From: Ruthenibacterium sp.
GTDB lineage: Bacteria; Bacillota; Clostridia; Oscillospirales; Ruminococcaceae
Direction: 5' to 3'
Length of the DNA stretch: 30,838 nt
Assembly: GCA_020025235.1 (NCBI GenBank)
Contig: JAHHSL010000024.1
Coordinates: 1 to 30,838 of the forward strand
The notes below the pieces were generated by a model. The model saw only the letters and a list, made by a program, of their open reading frames with translations. It searched no databases and was not told the DNA's origin. The number at the start of each line of letters is the position of its first letter. The first letter of the stretch is position 1. The position numbers were made by a program, and so were the translations under genes. Shown piece by piece: positions 6,971 through 14,204 of the stretch.

Positions 6971-6999
6971 AGTGTACCACAACGCACATGATATTGCAA
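6971..6999 (-). promoter_or_regulatory. Sigma-A promoter of rpsB-tsf
   Basis: On the minus strand TTGCAA (6999-6994) and TACACT (6976-6971) are separated by 17 bases, giving a leader of about 98 bases. Confidence 0.75.
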
Positions 7000-7039
7000 G
7001 TGTTTTTTCGGGTATTTTCCGCCGCGCCCGGACGAAAGT

Positions 7040-7339
7040 TCAGAACAGTCCGCCTTTGCGCAGCTCATCAAGGCAAAAGCGCTTTTTCTGTTTTATCCGC
7101 TTTGTGTTTTCCTCCGCATGGACAAGCAGGACGTCCGCACCGATTTTTTCGATCCTGCTCCACGGGATCACAAGGTCCTCCTCCCTGCCCAGCAGCCCGA
7201 ACAGCCGCAGTCTGCCGTATAGGATAACGCCCGTTATACACGCTGTATTCTCATCAAAGGAAATATCATCCACTTTACCGAGCCGTTCCCCCGTGATAAC
7301 ATTGATCACGTCCCGTTCGCACAGTTCACACGCAGTCAC
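7040..7339 (-). CDS. ylmC: YlmC/YmxH family sporulation protein (PRC-barrel)
   Basis: A 99-aa PRC-barrel-like protein of the YlmC/YmxH family, found in spore formers, exact role unknown. The pattern ACELCERDVINVITGERLGKVDD, then a GVILYGR strand and LVIPWSRIEKIGADVLLV near the C-terminus, matches the family. I choose the GTG at 7339 as start. GGGGGGAG at 7352-7345 lies five bases upstream, and starting there gives the usual family N-terminus. The in-frame ATG at 7354 overlaps that ribosome binding site, and the frame extends to 7408 without family similarity. In Bacillus ylmC lies just downstream of sigG; here a plus-strand HAD gene intervenes. Confidence 0.85.
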   Translation of the reverse strand: MTACELCERDVINVITGERLGKVDDISFDENTACITGVILYGRLRLFGLLGREEDLVIPWSRIEKIGADVLLVHAEENTKRIKQKKRFCLDELRKGGLF

Positions 7340-7379
7340 AGCATCTCCCCCCATTCTGCGCTGATACTGTATCTTTATT

Positions 7380-7394
7380 CTGCACCGCGTGCAG
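7380..7394. promoter_or_regulatory. Inverted repeat between ylmC and the HAD gene
   Basis: CTGCAC and GTGCAG flank a 3-base centre in the divergent intergenic region, upstream of both genes. It could be an operator; no regulator is identified. Confidence 0.3.
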
Positions 7395-7412
7395 ATTATG
7401 CCGGACAAAGAG

Positions 7413-7441
7413 TTGTAACACGGTGCAAAATGTTGTATGAT
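7413..7441 (+). promoter_or_regulatory. Sigma-A promoter of the HAD hydrolase gene
   Basis: TTGTAA (7413-7418) and TATGAT (7436-7441) are separated by 17 bases. The transcript would have a leader of about 95 bases, in which GGCAGAACCG (7452-7461) can pair with CGGTTTTCTGCC (7491-7502) with a small bulge. Confidence 0.6.
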
Positions 7442-7543
7442 GAATTAAATCGGCAGAACCGTGCCGAAGTACGTCGATCCGCGTGCAGTCCGGTTTTCTG
7501 CCTTGCATGGGGGCTGCCCCGATACAGGAAAGGATTTTAAGTT

Positions 7544-8200
7544 ATGTATCGCAATATCATCTTTGACCTCGGCGGCGTCGTTGTTGATTTTACGCCGCGC
7601 GAATTTCTTGTAGACCATTTCATGAACGAAAAACTGGAAAACCAGCTGTATGATATCACATTCGGCAGCGATGAATGGATAGAGCTTGACGCCGGCCTGC
7701 TTTCGCGCGAAGAATGCAGCCGCATCATGCTGGAAAAAGGCCGGGCAATCGGCCGTGAATACGAAGTGCGCATCATCCTGAACGATTGGTACGACATGCT
7801 TCACACAAAGGATGATACCGTTCAGCTGATCAAGCGCCTGAAAAAGCGCGGGTACGGCATTTACTATCTTTCCAATATTTCCTACGATGTTCTGGATCTT
7901 CTTCACCAGCGCCGCTTCTGGCAGCTTTTTGACGGCGGCATCGCTTCGTGTGACGTCAAATTGACAAAGCCGGATCTGCGCATCTACCATGCTCTTCTTG
8001 CAAAATACGGGCTGAATGCGGCGGAATGTATTTTCATTGATGACAACACCGCCAACGCCGCAGCTGCATTCGATTGCGACATCACCGGCATCCACTTCAA
8101 AAACTCGCGTGCCCTGCACCGCGCCCTGCAAAGCTACGGCATCGAAACCGAACGACGCGCAAGCCGTCAGGTGCGCAGCACGGCTTCCTCGCAGGAATAA
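7544..8200 (+). CDS. HAD-superfamily hydrolase, YihX-like
   Basis: A 218-aa cytoplasmic hydrolase of the haloacid dehalogenase superfamily, subfamily IA type, probably a sugar- or nucleotide-phosphate phosphatase. Motif I is FDLGGVVVD with nucleophile Asp8; position +2 is Gly, as in YihX-type proteins. Motif II is YYLSN (Ser110). Motif III is TKPDLRIY with Lys142. Motif IV is FIDD with Asp166/Asp167. A helical cap lies between motifs I and II. AGGAAAGGA precedes the ATG. It is transcribed alone from its own promoter, opposite to the sporulation genes on both sides, and ends at the terminator at 8260. The substrate cannot be told from sequence; an alpha-glucose-1-phosphate phosphatase is one possibility. 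Confidence 0.85.
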   Translation: MYRNIIFDLGGVVVDFTPREFLVDHFMNEKLENQLYDITFGSDEWIELDAGLLSREECSRIMLEKGRAIGREYEVRIILNDWYDMLHTKDDTVQLIKRLKKRGYGIYYLSNISYDVLDLLHQRRFWQLFDGGIASCDVKLTKPDLRIYHALLAKYGLNAAECIFIDDNTANAAAAFDCDITGIHFKNSRALHRALQSYGIETERRASRQVRSTASSQE

Positions 8201-8259
8201 CGGTCGGGTTTTCTGTCAGGGCATCTTATCCCGCACATAACAGAATGACTGCAAACGAC

Positions 8260-8291
8260 GCGCACTGCATCGGCAGTGCGCGCCGCTTTTT
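8260..8291 (+). terminator. Terminator after the HAD gene
   Basis: GCGCACTGC (8260-8268) pairs with GCAGTGCGC (8273-8281) around ATCG, followed by GCCGC and five T. It lies nine bases from the end of the convergent sigG. Confidence 0.75.
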
Positions 8292-8300
8292 CGTGCGGAT

Positions 8301-9071
8301 TCACAGCTCTTTTTTGATGCGGTTCAGCGCGCTTTTTTCCAGACGGCTTACCTGCGCCTGACTGATGCCGATTTCCCGCGCCACTTCCATTTGTGTTTTT
8401 CCGGCAAGATACCGCAGCGTCATGATCTTCTTTTCCCGTTCGGAAAGCTTTGCCACGGTATCCCGCAGCTGGATTTCCGAAATCCAGTTTTCCTCGCAGC
8501 CGGATTCTCCCAGCTGATCCATAACAAAAATCGTATCACCGCCGTCATTGTAGACCGGTTCATACAGCGAAACCGGCTCCACCACGCTTTCCAGCGCCAG
8601 CGTCACCGTGCGCTGCGGCATTTTCACATATTCTGCAATTTCGCGCACGCTCGGTTCGCGCCCCAGTTTTTTCTGCAGCGTTTCGCGCGCCTGCATCGCT
8701 TTATAGGCAACGTCGCGCACCGAACGGCTGACGCGCAGAGCGTTGTTATCGCGCAGAAAGCGCCGGATCTCCCCCACGATCATCGGCTGTCCGTAGGTTG
8801 AAAAGCGCAGCCCAAGCTTCGGGTCGAAATTATCGATTGCCTTGATCAGACCGATGCAGCCCACCTGAAACAGATCGTCGGGATTTTCGCCGCGTCCGGC
8901 AAAGCGCTGCACCACGCTGAGCACCAGACGCAGGTTTCCGCTGATCATCTTCTGGCGCGCCTGTTCATCCCCGGCCTGTGCGCGTACGATCAGTTCCATT
9001 TTTTCTTTTTCCTTTAAAACCGGCAGTGCCGCTGTATTCACACCGCAGATTTCCACTTTGCTGTAATACAA
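8301..9071 (-). CDS. sigG: Forespore sigma factor sigma-G
   Basis: RNA polymerase sigma factor for late forespore genes, 256 aa. The N-terminal KVEICGVNTAALPVL is the SigG signature that binds its anti-sigma partner. Region 2 contains NLRLVLSVVQRF and DDLFQVGCIGLIKAIDNFD; region 4 ends in KTQMEVAREIGISQAQVSRLEKSAL. The frame is open to 9176, but that extension crosses a terminator. I place the start at TTG 9071-9069, five bases after GGAGGAG, which restores the normal N-terminus. An out-of-frame ATG sits between the ribosome binding site and the TTG and would encode only 12 codons. The weak start suggests low translation. A terminator separates it from sigE, so expression should come from its own forespore promoter. 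Confidence 0.95.
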   Translation of the reverse strand: MYYSKVEICGVNTAALPVLKEKEKMELIVRAQAGDEQARQKMISGNLRLVLSVVQRFAGRGENPDDLFQVGCIGLIKAIDNFDPKLGLRFSTYGQPMIVGEIRRFLRDNNALRVSRSVRDVAYKAMQARETLQKKLGREPSVREIAEYVKMPQRTVTLALESVVEPVSLYEPVYNDGGDTIFVMDQLGESGCEENWISEIQLRDTVAKLSEREKKIMTLRYLAGKTQMEVAREIGISQAQVSRLEKSALNRIKKEL

Positions 9072-9102
9072 AGCATCTCCTCCAAGCAAAACGTCCTGCC
9101 CG

Positions 9103-9132
9103 AAGTATGGTCTTTGTATCTGCACAGCAATC
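9103..9132 (-). promoter_or_regulatory. Candidate sigma-F/sigma-G promoter of sigG
   Basis: On the minus strand GATTG (9132-9128) and CATACTT (9109-9103) are separated by 18 bases, close to the forespore consensus GHATR-N17/18-CATHHTA with one mismatch in each box. It lies between the sigE terminator and the sigG start. Confidence 0.4.
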
Positions 9133-9172
9133 AAAACGGCAGGCTGGTAAAAATACCCGCCTGCCGTTTTTT
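9133..9172 (-). terminator. Terminator between sigE and sigG
   Basis: AAACGGCAGGC pairs with GCCTGCCGTTT (9134-9144 with 9159-9169), with an inner TGGTA/TACC extension. It starts 13 bases after the sigE stop and ends in TTTT on the minus strand and in six T on the plus strand. Confidence 0.75.
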
Positions 9173-9184
9173 GCAATGTTTGGG

Positions 9185-9910
9185 TTATGAAATGCGTTCC
9201 AGATCGCCGCGAAGCCGTTTGATGATGCGCTTTTCCAGACGTGAGATATAGCTTTGCGAAATGCCGATCATATCCGCAACTTCCTTCTGTGTGTGCTCTT
9301 TTTTGCCGCCCAGCCCGAAGCGCAGCTCCATGATGCAGCGTTCCCGCTCCGAAAGGCGCTCCACGGCTTCGATCAGCATGCTGCGCTCTGCCGCCTGCTC
9401 CAGCTCATCGCCGATTTCGTTTTCTCCTGTGCCCAGCACGTCCGAAAGCAGCAGCTCGTTTCCGTCGCAGTCGGTGTTCAGCGGTTCGTCGATGCTGCTT
9501 TCCTGCCTGCGGTTGCTGCTTTTGCGCAGATACATCAGGATCTCGTTTTCGATGCAGCGGCTCGCATAGGTTGCCAGCTTGATGTTTTTGGACGGCACAA
9601 AGGTGTTCACCGCTTTGATGAGGCCGATCGTCCCGATCGAGATCATATCCTCCACCGAAGTTGTTTTGCTTTCAAACTTTTTCGCAATATACACCACCAG
9701 GCGAAGATTGTGGATGATCAGGATGTCCCGGCACTTGCGGTCTCCTGCCTCCAGTCCCGCGAAAACGACCTTTTCTTCCTCCCGCGTCAGCGGCGGCGGA
9801 AGTGTTTCCGGCCCGTTGATGTAGTAGGCATAATCCGGGAACCGCAGGCAGATTTCCCATTTCTGCCGCCACCCGGCAAAGCATCTGCGCAGGAACATCA
9901 AAAACTTCAT
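9185..9910 (-). CDS. sigE: Mother-cell sigma factor sigma-E precursor
   Basis: Pro-sigma-E, 241 aa, the early mother-cell sigma factor of sporulation. The N-terminal 30 residues or so are a hydrophobic, basic pro-sequence (MKFLMFLRRCF...) that holds the factor at the membrane until SpoIIGA cleaves it. Cleavage is expected shortly before YINGPETLPPPL, as in Bacillus. Region 2 contains NLRLVVYIAKKFE and VEDMISIGTIGLIKAVNTF; region 4 contains KKEHTQKEVADMIGISQSYISRLEKRIIKRL. The length matches the family. AGGAGAGGG precedes the ATG. It follows its activating protease spoIIGA by 30 bases, so the two are co-transcribed. Confidence 0.97.
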   Translation of the reverse strand: MKFLMFLRRCFAGWRQKWEICLRFPDYAYYINGPETLPPPLTREEEKVVFAGLEAGDRKCRDILIIHNLRLVVYIAKKFESKTTSVEDMISIGTIGLIKAVNTFVPSKNIKLATYASRCIENEILMYLRKSSNRRQESSIDEPLNTDCDGNELLLSDVLGTGENEIGDELEQAAERSMLIEAVERLSERERCIMELRFGLGGKKEHTQKEVADMIGISQSYISRLEKRIIKRLRGDLERIS

Positions 9911-9940
9911 TTTCCCTCTCCTCTTTTCCGGTTTTATCGT

Positions 9941-10801
9941 TCATCCGTTTTCCGACGGCACGATTGCACAAAAACTGCCATCCGCAAGGCGTTCGGGCGT
10001 AAACACCGCGCACACCTGCGTGCAGACCCGCTTTTTTCCCGCTTCTTCCAGCCGCAGCTCCTGCACCCGCACGGCAGGCAGTGCGCGGATCCCCGCCGCC
10101 GTCTGCGTCGGGATCAGCCGCATGGGGGTTCCTCCGGTTTCCATAACGCCCTCGTCAAAATACATCGCAAGCTGCCGGTGCAGCGCTTCCGGCAGCATCG
10201 CCTTCACCGAAGGAAAGCTCAAAAGAAAGGCCGGCGTTCCGGTGATCGGGTCCCGCACCGAAAAGCCGGTATCGACAAGTGCTTCTCCTGATATCTTTCC
10301 CTGTGCAAGACAGGCGGTGAACGCGACCGTCTTTTTCCCTTCCGGACGCCCCATTGCCCAGGTGCACAGCTGCACCGTCAGGTACACGCCGGTGATGCAC
10401 ACAATCAGCAGAACCGGTGAAACGTTGAAATAAACCGCAAGGTTATTGGTGCGGATGTTTTTGCTGCCGCCGTAATACACCGCCGCAAACACAACACCCG
10501 AAAGCGCGATATTCAAAAACACATACCAGAAGCTGCATTTCAGAAAGCCGCGCACGCTGCTGACAGGAAAGCTGATAAAGACGATCAGCACGGCACTGCC
10601 GATCTTTGTCCCCCACATCAGCCATGCCGGAAGCGGCGGCAGCAGCAAAAGCAGCGACGACGCACCTGCTGCCGCTGCACCGAGAAAAATCCGCCAGTCC
10701 TGTGCGATACGCCCCGCAAGCAGTGCCGCGCCCCGCAAAAGAAAATAACCGATGAGCGCATTGACAAAAAACAGCATATCCGCATAAATGACCCCCTGCA
10801 T
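9941..10801 (-). CDS. spoIIGA: Sigma-E processing peptidase SpoIIGA
   Basis: Membrane aspartic protease that activates pro-sigma-E at the sporulation septum, 286 aa. The N-terminal half has about five hydrophobic segments (within residues 3-150). The C-terminal half is the cytoplasmic retroviral-like protease domain with ALVDTGFSVRDPITG, where Asp177 of the DTG triad is the catalytic residue, at nearly the same position as in Bacillus (about 183). The ATG at 10801 follows GAGGGGG by eight bases. It is the first gene of the spoIIG operon, with sigE next, and has a Spo0A-type promoter upstream. Confidence 0.95.
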   Translation of the reverse strand: MQGVIYADMLFFVNALIGYFLLRGAALLAGRIAQDWRIFLGAAAAGASSLLLLLPPLPAWLMWGTKIGSAVLIVFISFPVSSVRGFLKCSFWYVFLNIALSGVVFAAVYYGGSKNIRTNNLAVYFNVSPVLLIVCITGVYLTVQLCTWAMGRPEGKKTVAFTACLAQGKISGEALVDTGFSVRDPITGTPAFLLSFPSVKAMLPEALHRQLAMYFDEGVMETGGTPMRLIPTQTAAGIRALPAVRVQELRLEEAGKKRVCTQVCAVFTPERLADGSFCAIVPSENG

Positions 10802-10821
10802 TGCTTCGCCCCCTCGGTTCG

Positions 10822-10854
10822 AGTGTACCGCATCGCCGTTGAAAACTTTGTCAA
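10822..10854 (-). promoter_or_regulatory. Spo0A-type promoter of the spoIIG operon
   Basis: On the minus strand TTGACA (10854-10849) and TACACT (10827-10822) are separated by 21 bases, too long for ordinary sigma-A use. The Bacillus spoIIG promoter is known for the same kind of over-long spacing (about 22 bp), which Spo0A~P overcomes. A 0A-box-like TTTGACA (consensus TTCGNCA, one mismatch) overlaps the -35 at 10855-10849. Confidence 0.65.
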
Positions 10855-10931
10855 ACGAAAAGGTTTTTCTCTGCCTTTCCGCCGCCGGCCGTACCTATGC
10901 AGAGGGCGGCAGAGTTATGCTTATTTTGCAG

Positions 10932-10974
10932 AAAAAACGACCGGCCCGGCTTTTTCAAGCCGGACCGGTCGTTT
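10932..10974 (-). terminator. Terminator after mutS2
   Basis: A long stem of about 18 bp (AAACGACCGG with its complement plus CCGGCTT/AAGCCGG, one mismatch) around TTTC. On the minus strand it ends in CGTTTTTT, 28 bases after the mutS2 stop. Confidence 0.85.
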
Positions 10975-11001
10975 CATTTTGATTTTGTTTTTCGCAGCCG
11001 C

Positions 11002-13383
11002 TTATTTCAGTTCCACCACGGTGACGCCCGAATCGCCTTCGCCGTAAGAGCCAAGACGGTAGCTGCGCACATTTCTGTGGCGGCGCAGGTGCTCATGGAT
11101 GCCCTTGCGCAGTGCGCCGGTGCCTTTGCCGTGGATCAGGTACAGCATCGACTGTCCGTTCAGAACGCCGTTGTCAATGAACTTGTCCACTTCCGTAATG
11201 GCTTCGTCCACTGTCATGCCCAGCAGATTGATTTCCATATTGGCCGAGCGTGTGACCTTGTCGCCGCCCTTGTTCGTATTGCGGCGCGGCTGATATTTCT
11301 TCTGCGGGACAGGCTGCTGCTTTTGCGGCGCACACAGACCCGAAAGCGGGACCTTCGTTTTGATGATGCCCGCGCGCACTTCCACCATGCCGTCGCGATC
11401 CGGCAGCGCCGTGACGATCCCCGGCTTATCCAGCTCGGCAATCAGCACTTCATCCCCCAGTTTCACGCTTTTCAGCGGCGTGAAGCTGCGCGGGCGTGCA
11501 TTGACGACGTCGGTTTTGCCAAACAGCTTTTCGGTTTCCTTTTTGGCGATTTCCCTTGCGCGCGCCGCACGCTGGGATGCGCTGATCTGCTTATCCTTTT
11601 CCATTTTGCGCAGTTCATCCAGCATGCCGTATGCCTGGTTCTGAACGTCCTGCACCATATCGTGCGCCTTTTCGCGTGCCGCCGCCAGTTCTTTTTCGCC
11701 CTGACGGATCAGTTCGTCGCGCTGTTCCTTTGCCTGTTCCAGCGCGTGCGCCGCCGTATATTTCAGCCGATCCACTTCGTCCTGCTGTTCCTTCAGTTCG
11801 ATTTTCAGATCTTCCAGCTGGTTGAGGATATGGTCGAATTTCTGATCCTCTGCCGAAAGGTGTCCGCGCGCATTTTCAATGATATGCTGCGAAATACCGA
11901 GCTTCTGGCTGATGAGGAACGCATTGGATTTGCCCGGAACACCGACCGAAAGGCGGTAGGTCGGGCGCAGTGTTTCCACGTTGAATTCGCACGATGCATT
12001 CTGCACGCCCGGCGTATCCAGCGCAAAAATCTTCAGTTCGGAATAATGGGTGGTCGCCATGATGCGCGCACCCAGTCTGCGCAGCTCTTCAATGATCGAA
12101 ACCGCAAGCGCCGCGCCCTCGGCGGGATCGGTGCCTGCGCCAAGCTCGTCCATCAGCACCAGCGTTCCGCTGCCGGCAAGCTGCAGGATCTCCGTGATAT
12201 TCTTGATGTGTCCGGAAAACGTCGAAAGGCTCTGTTCGATGCTCTGCTCGTCACCGATATCTACAAGGATCTCGCGGAACACGCACACCGTGCTGCTTTC
12301 ATGCGCCGGGATCAGATAGCCGTGCTGCGCCATGGTGCACAAAAGCCCCGCCGTTTTCAGCGTGACGGTTTTGCCGCCCGTGTTCGGGCCGGTGATGACC
12401 ATGGTATCATACGATTTGCCCAGTGCGATATCCACCGGGACCACAACGGCAGGGTCGATCAGCGGATGACGCGCGCGCACCAGATTGAATTCCGGCTCAT
12501 CGCTCACCTGCGGCTTCATCGCCTTCTGCTCCAGTGCAAGGTCTGCTTTCGCCAGCAGCACGTCAATGGAAAGCATTGCATCATAGCCGAACGTGAACAT
12601 CGGTTCCATGGCCGCCGTCTGCGAAGAAAACGCCGCCAAAATCCGTTCGATTTCCGCCTGTTCCTGATTGCGCAGCTGCAAAATCTTGGCATTGGCTTCC
12701 ACGACCGCCGTCGGTTCCACAAACAGCGTGGAGCCGCTGGACGATACATCGTGGATCACGCCGCCCACTTCGCCGCGGTATTCGGCCTTTACCGGCACAA
12801 CAAAACGCCCGTTGCGCAAAGAGACGACTGCCTCCTGCAGATATTTGGACGACGTCTGTGATTTCGTCAGCAGATCGAGCTTATCGCGGATCGAGTTTTC
12901 CGCGCTGCGGATCTTGCGGCGGATCTCATACAGCGTATCGCTTGCGGTATCTGCCATCTGTTCTTCCGAAACGATCGAATCGCGGATGTTTTTTTCCAGT
13001 GCCGGCTGCGGCGCAAGCGCATAGAACAGATCATCCAGCAAAAGCGCATCATGCTCCGTCAGGCCGTACCATTTGATCAGTTCCCGGAAATTGCACAGCG
13101 TATCCGCAACCGTCAGCAGCTCCTTCATCGAAAGGACGCCGCCTTTTTCGGCGCGCTGCACAATGGCGCGCACTCCCTCCACGGAGGAAAAACGCGGCGA
13201 GCCGTTCTTGATGAGCAGCATCGTCATGGCGTCCGTCTGCTCAAGCGCCGTGCGAACATCCTCGGGCGTTTCCCACGCAGGCTGTTCGGTGAGCATTTCC
13301 CGTGCTTCCGGGCAGGTGATATGCTCTGCCGCGCGCGCACGGATCTTATCAAATTCAAGTGCTTCTAAGTACTTTTTGTTCAT
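11002..13383 (-). CDS. mutS2: Endonuclease/ribosome-rescue ATPase MutS2
   Basis: MutS2, 793 aa, a homodimeric MutS-like ATPase. Roles described in the family are suppression of homologous recombination and, in Bacillus, splitting of collided ribosomes. The core shows MutS ATPase motifs: Walker A TGPNTGGKTVTLKT, STFSGH, Walker B LVLMDELGAGTDPAEG and TTHYSELK. A long charged coiled coil follows (about residues 510-620), then a KOW-like linker and a C-terminal Smr domain (residues 718-793). Smr motif 2 HGKGTG (from His751) is intact. Motif 1, LDLRG in Bacillus, reads INLLG (718-722), so the Asp and Arg positions are replaced. It follows recO by 80 bases, a spacer with two hairpins. Confidence 0.95.
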   Translation of the reverse strand: MNKKYLEALEFDKIRARAAEHITCPEAREMLTEQPAWETPEDVRTALEQTDAMTMLLIKNGSPRFSSVEGVRAIVQRAEKGGVLSMKELLTVADTLCNFRELIKWYGLTEHDALLLDDLFYALAPQPALEKNIRDSIVSEEQMADTASDTLYEIRRKIRSAENSIRDKLDLLTKSQTSSKYLQEAVVSLRNGRFVVPVKAEYRGEVGGVIHDVSSSGSTLFVEPTAVVEANAKILQLRNQEQAEIERILAAFSSQTAAMEPMFTFGYDAMLSIDVLLAKADLALEQKAMKPQVSDEPEFNLVRARHPLIDPAVVVPVDIALGKSYDTMVITGPNTGGKTVTLKTAGLLCTMAQHGYLIPAHESSTVCVFREILVDIGDEQSIEQSLSTFSGHIKNITEILQLAGSGTLVLMDELGAGTDPAEGAALAVSIIEELRRLGARIMATTHYSELKIFALDTPGVQNASCEFNVETLRPTYRLSVGVPGKSNAFLISQKLGISQHIIENARGHLSAEDQKFDHILNQLEDLKIELKEQQDEVDRLKYTAAHALEQAKEQRDELIRQGEKELAAAREKAHDMVQDVQNQAYGMLDELRKMEKDKQISASQRAARAREIAKKETEKLFGKTDVVNARPRSFTPLKSVKLGDEVLIAELDKPGIVTALPDRDGMVEVRAGIIKTKVPLSGLCAPQKQQPVPQKKYQPRRNTNKGGDKVTRSANMEINLLGMTVDEAITEVDKFIDNGVLNGQSMLYLIHGKGTGALRKGIHEHLRRHRNVRSYRLGSYGEGDSGVTVVELK

Positions 13384-13402
13384 AGTCCCCTCATGTTTTT
13401 CG

Positions 13403-13455
13403 GTACGGCTGTGCCGTACGGTTGATCTCCGGACCCGATTTTTATGATGTCCGGA
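13403..13455 (-). repeat. Two inverted repeats in the recO-mutS2 spacer
   Basis: GTACGGC-TGT-GCCGTAC at 13403-13419, and TCCGGAC (13428-13434) with GTCCGGA (13449-13455). Neither is followed by a T-run on the minus strand, so they are more likely mRNA hairpins than terminators. Confidence 0.5.
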
Positions 13456-13463
13456 CGTACTTT

Positions 13464-14204
13464 TTAATCCAGAACCGTGCTGAGAAATTCAAGCGACCGC
13501 AGCGGTTTATCTATGCAGGTCATCACCCAGTCGGCCGTTGCCCTGCCCAGACAGGCCGCCGATGCATCGGAAAGCTGAAACGAAAACAGCTTTGCATCCT
13601 CGCTGTACGCAATGTGCCGCAGCGCCGCCAGTGCCGATGCATCCAGATTGCATGCAAGTTCCCGCTTTGCGGCACATTCGGCACAGTACAGCCTGCCGCT
13701 CACCGCATCAAAGAAGAAAGAGCCGCCCTCGTATTTCACGCAGTCGGAACAGGCGACAAGATCCGGCATAAAGCCCGCCAGCGTCATGGCGCGCAGCTCA
13801 TAAATGGATTTCATCAGCCGCAGCGGGCGTTTATCCTCGCTTAAAAAGTAAAGCGTGTTGAGCAGCAGCCGAAGCTGCTGCCCCGCATCGTCGCCTGTCG
13901 GGGAGATCGTGGATGCGATCTCGGCAAAATACATGGCAAGCGCCATTTTTTCCACGCTTTCGTGGATGCCCCAGAACACCTGCTTTACGGATGCTTCATC
14001 CACAACGTACATGGATTTGCCCTCGAACAGGGTAAATTCGCTGTAACAGAAAAGCCCCGTTGCGCTGAACAGCTTGTTTTTCAGCCGCAGTGCCCCTTTT
14101 GCAATGGCGCTGATGACACCGTTCGGCGTCAGGATCAGCAGCACACGGTTTGCCTCACCCGTCTTTGTCGCCCGCAGCACCAGCCCCGTCGTCGTCAGCT
14201 GCAT
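13464..14204 (-). CDS. recO: DNA repair protein RecO
   Basis: RecO helps RecR load RecA onto single-stranded DNA during recombinational repair. The 246-aa product starts with the N-terminal OB fold (TTGLVLRATKTGEANRVLLILTPNGV). It continues into the helical domain and has a zinc-finger-like set Cys152, Cys155, Cys174, Cys177 (CSDC and CAEC). The length is normal. The ATG at 14204 lies inside the 3' part of yqzL, and its GAGGAGG ribosome binding site is also within that gene, so translation may be coupled. The order era, yqzL, recO is the same as in Bacillus. Confidence 0.95.
   Translation of the reverse strand: MQLTTTGLVLRATKTGEANRVLLILTPNGVISAIAKGALRLKNKLFSATGLFCYSEFTLFEGKSMYVVDEASVKQVFWGIHESVEKMALAMYFAEIASTISPTGDDAGQQLRLLLNTLYFLSEDKRPLRLMKSIYELRAMTLAGFMPDLVACSDCVKYEGGSFFFDAVSGRLYCAECAAKRELACNLDASALAALRHIAYSEDAKLFSFQLSDASAACLGRATADWVMTCIDKPLRSLEFLSTVLD

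Noticed and set aside
10802..11001. Short plus-strand open frames in the mutS2-spoIIGA gap
   Set aside because: They run through the mutS2 terminator and the spoIIG promoter and have no ribosome binding site.
10897..12861. A 654-codon plus-strand open frame antisense to mutS2
   Set aside because: It is a frame shadow of mutS2 caused by GC-rich codon use. It has no ribosome binding site and its Arg/His/Phe-rich composition matches no family.
13403..13455. Hairpins between recO and mutS2 as a terminator
   Set aside because: No T-run follows them on the minus strand, and mutS2 would then need a promoter that I cannot see in the remaining 20 bases or so.
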